From the NCBI GenBank assembly GCA_029212415.1, contig JARGOF010000001.1:248001-312000 (forward strand): a stretch of 64,000 nt of DNA, given 5' to 3'. The first letter of the stretch is position 1, and every line of letters begins with the position of its first letter. Made by a program: the position numbers and the translations under genes. Positions 63,162 to 64,000 of this stretch are shown piece by piece. The DNA is from Rhizobiaceae bacterium. Lineage in GTDB: Bacteria; Pseudomonadota; Alphaproteobacteria; Rhizobiales; Rhizobiaceae. The notes beneath the pieces were generated by a model. The model did not search any database. It was not told where the DNA came from and saw nothing but the letters and a program-made list of their open reading frames with translations.

Positions 63162-64000
63162 ATGAGTGGTGGACATTCTACCTATGAACCCACAAGTGGT
63201 ATCGGCAAATGGGTCGATTCACGCTTGCCGCTGCCAAGGCTGGTCTATGACTCCTTTGTTGCTTATCCGGTTCCGCGCAATCTGAACTATGCCTATACAT
63301 TTGGTGCCATTCTGGCGGTCATGCTGGTGGTGCAATTGCTCACCGGCATCGTGCTGGCCATGCATTACGTGGCGTCGACGGGGCTGGCTTTCTCTTCCGT
63401 TGAATCAATCATGCGGGATGTGAATTCCGGCATGCTGTTGCGCTATATGCATGCCAATGGTGCCTCGTTCTTTTTCATAGCCGTCTATATCCATATCTTC
63501 CGCGGTCTCTACTACGGTTCCTACAAGGCGCCACGGGAGATTCTGTGGATTCTGGGTGTCATCATCTATCTGCTGATGATGGCAACGGGCTTCATGGGTT
63601 ATGTGCTTCCCTGGGGCCAGATGTCCTTTTGGGGTGCGACGGTTATCACCAATTTCTTCACGGCCTTCCCGGGCATTGGCGAGCCGATCCAGCAGCTTTT
63701 GCTGGGTGGTTTTGCAGTGGACAATCCAACGCTCAACCGGTTCTTCTCGCTTCACTACCTGCTGCCATTCATGATTGCCGGGGTTGTTATCCTGCATGTG
63801 TGGGCACTGCATGTGACCGGGCAGACAAACCCGACCGGGGTCGAGGTGAAGTCAAAAACCGATACATTGGCCTTCACGCCATACGCAACCATCAAGGATG
63901 CCTTCGCCACTGTGGTGTTCCTGCTGGTCTTTGCCTATTTTGTCTTCTACATGCCCAACTATCTGGGGCACCCGGACAATTATATTGAAGCCAACCCGCT
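63162..64000 (+). CDS. petB: Cytochrome b of the bc1 complex (3' end outside window)
   Basis: The first 279 codons of the b subunit. The 279 visible residues include the N-terminal [20 protein letters not shown], first TM bundle with the conserved [15 protein letters not shown], the haem His pairs in [20 protein letters not shown] and [20 protein letters not shown] (then [11 protein letters not shown]), and the Qo motif [18 protein letters not shown]. The frame runs open to the window end. The ATG 63162 follows GGGGAATTACCG. It should be followed by petC. Confidence 0.95.
   Translation, partial: MSGGHSTYEPTSGIGKWVDSRLPLPRLVYDSFVAYPVPRNLNYAYTFGAILAVMLVVQLLTGIVLAMHYVASTGLAFSSVESIMRDVNSGMLLRYMHANGASFFFIAVYIHIFRGLYYGSYKAPREILWILGVIIYLLMMATGFMGYVLPWGQMSFWGATVITNFFTAFPGIGEPIQQLLLGGFAVDNPTLNRFFSLHYLLPFMIAGVVILHVWALHVTGQTNPTGVEVKSKTDTLAFTPYATIKDAFATVVFLLVFAYFVFYMPNYLGHPDNYIEANP

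Noticed and set aside
1-64000. CRISPR arrays, tRNA/rRNA genes, transposases, integrases
   Set aside because: No regular repeat-spacer pattern, tRNA-like arm sequences or transposase motifs were seen by eye; short RNAs could still have been missed.

Overview
The window reads as chromosomal DNA of a marine-type alphaproteobacterium, most likely order Hyphomicrobiales (Rhizobiales). The basis is family knowledge: a fused anthranilate synthase TrpE(G), a 572-residue LeuA with a leucine-rich leader peptide, the MoxR/DUF58/DUF4159 membrane block divergent from DUF1285-NudL-CCA transferase, aerobic HemF, TrmL near petAB, and a DmdA-like GcvT-family protein. No tRNA, rRNA, CRISPR array or complete insertion sequence was seen.

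Layout. 1-5.0 kb: the end of trpE(G), a leuA leader peptide with attenuator, leuA, an alpha/beta hydrolase and a tail-anchored protein. 5.1-20 kb is an accessory-rich mosaic: a MerR regulator fused to a P-loop ATPase, a metallophosphoesterase, a Nudix protein, two glutathione S-transferase family enzymes, a frameshifted quinone-oxidoreductase-like gene, a PPOX flavoprotein, a membrane-bound spermidine-synthase-like protein, an MBL-fold protein with an altered zinc site, nitronate monooxygenase, a DmdA-like demethylase and a MarR regulator. 20-21.8 kb: an ArsR/DUF6428 divergent pair with clear operators, then an AT-rich DUF3592 gene. 21.9-32.8 kb: conserved housekeeping blocks facing away from each other.

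33.0-39.1 kb holds the most unusual system: three exported proteins on the minus strand, namely a 1311-residue SH3/propeller/caspase-like protease, a papain-family protease and an OmpA-family peptidoglycan-binding protein, packed with overlapping or nearly touching ends. 39.4-43.6 kb: a TetR regulator with two operators controls an Old-Yellow-Enzyme-type demethylase and a proline-racemase-family protein; a decayed copy of the demethylase 5' end lies about 1.2 kb upstream. 43.7-51.5 kb: an AraC regulator is divergent from an operon of Fe/2-oxoglutarate dioxygenase, ribose-type ABC transporter (permease, binding protein, ATPase), ribokinase, RbsD and a PanB-like protein, which reads as uptake and catabolism of an oxidised or conjugated sugar.

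51.6-55.6 kb: a carboxymuconolactone decarboxylase-like protein, an AT-rich FkbM-type methyltransferase island, a TetR/enoyl-reductase pair and trmL. 56.0-64.0 kb: two paralogous ABC half-exporters flank an MscS-type channel, followed by petA and the start of petB of the cytochrome bc1 complex, cut by the window end.

All calls rest on reading motifs and remembered family features; no database search was run. Start codons were chosen from Shine-Dalgarno context and family N-termini and are flagged where uncertain.
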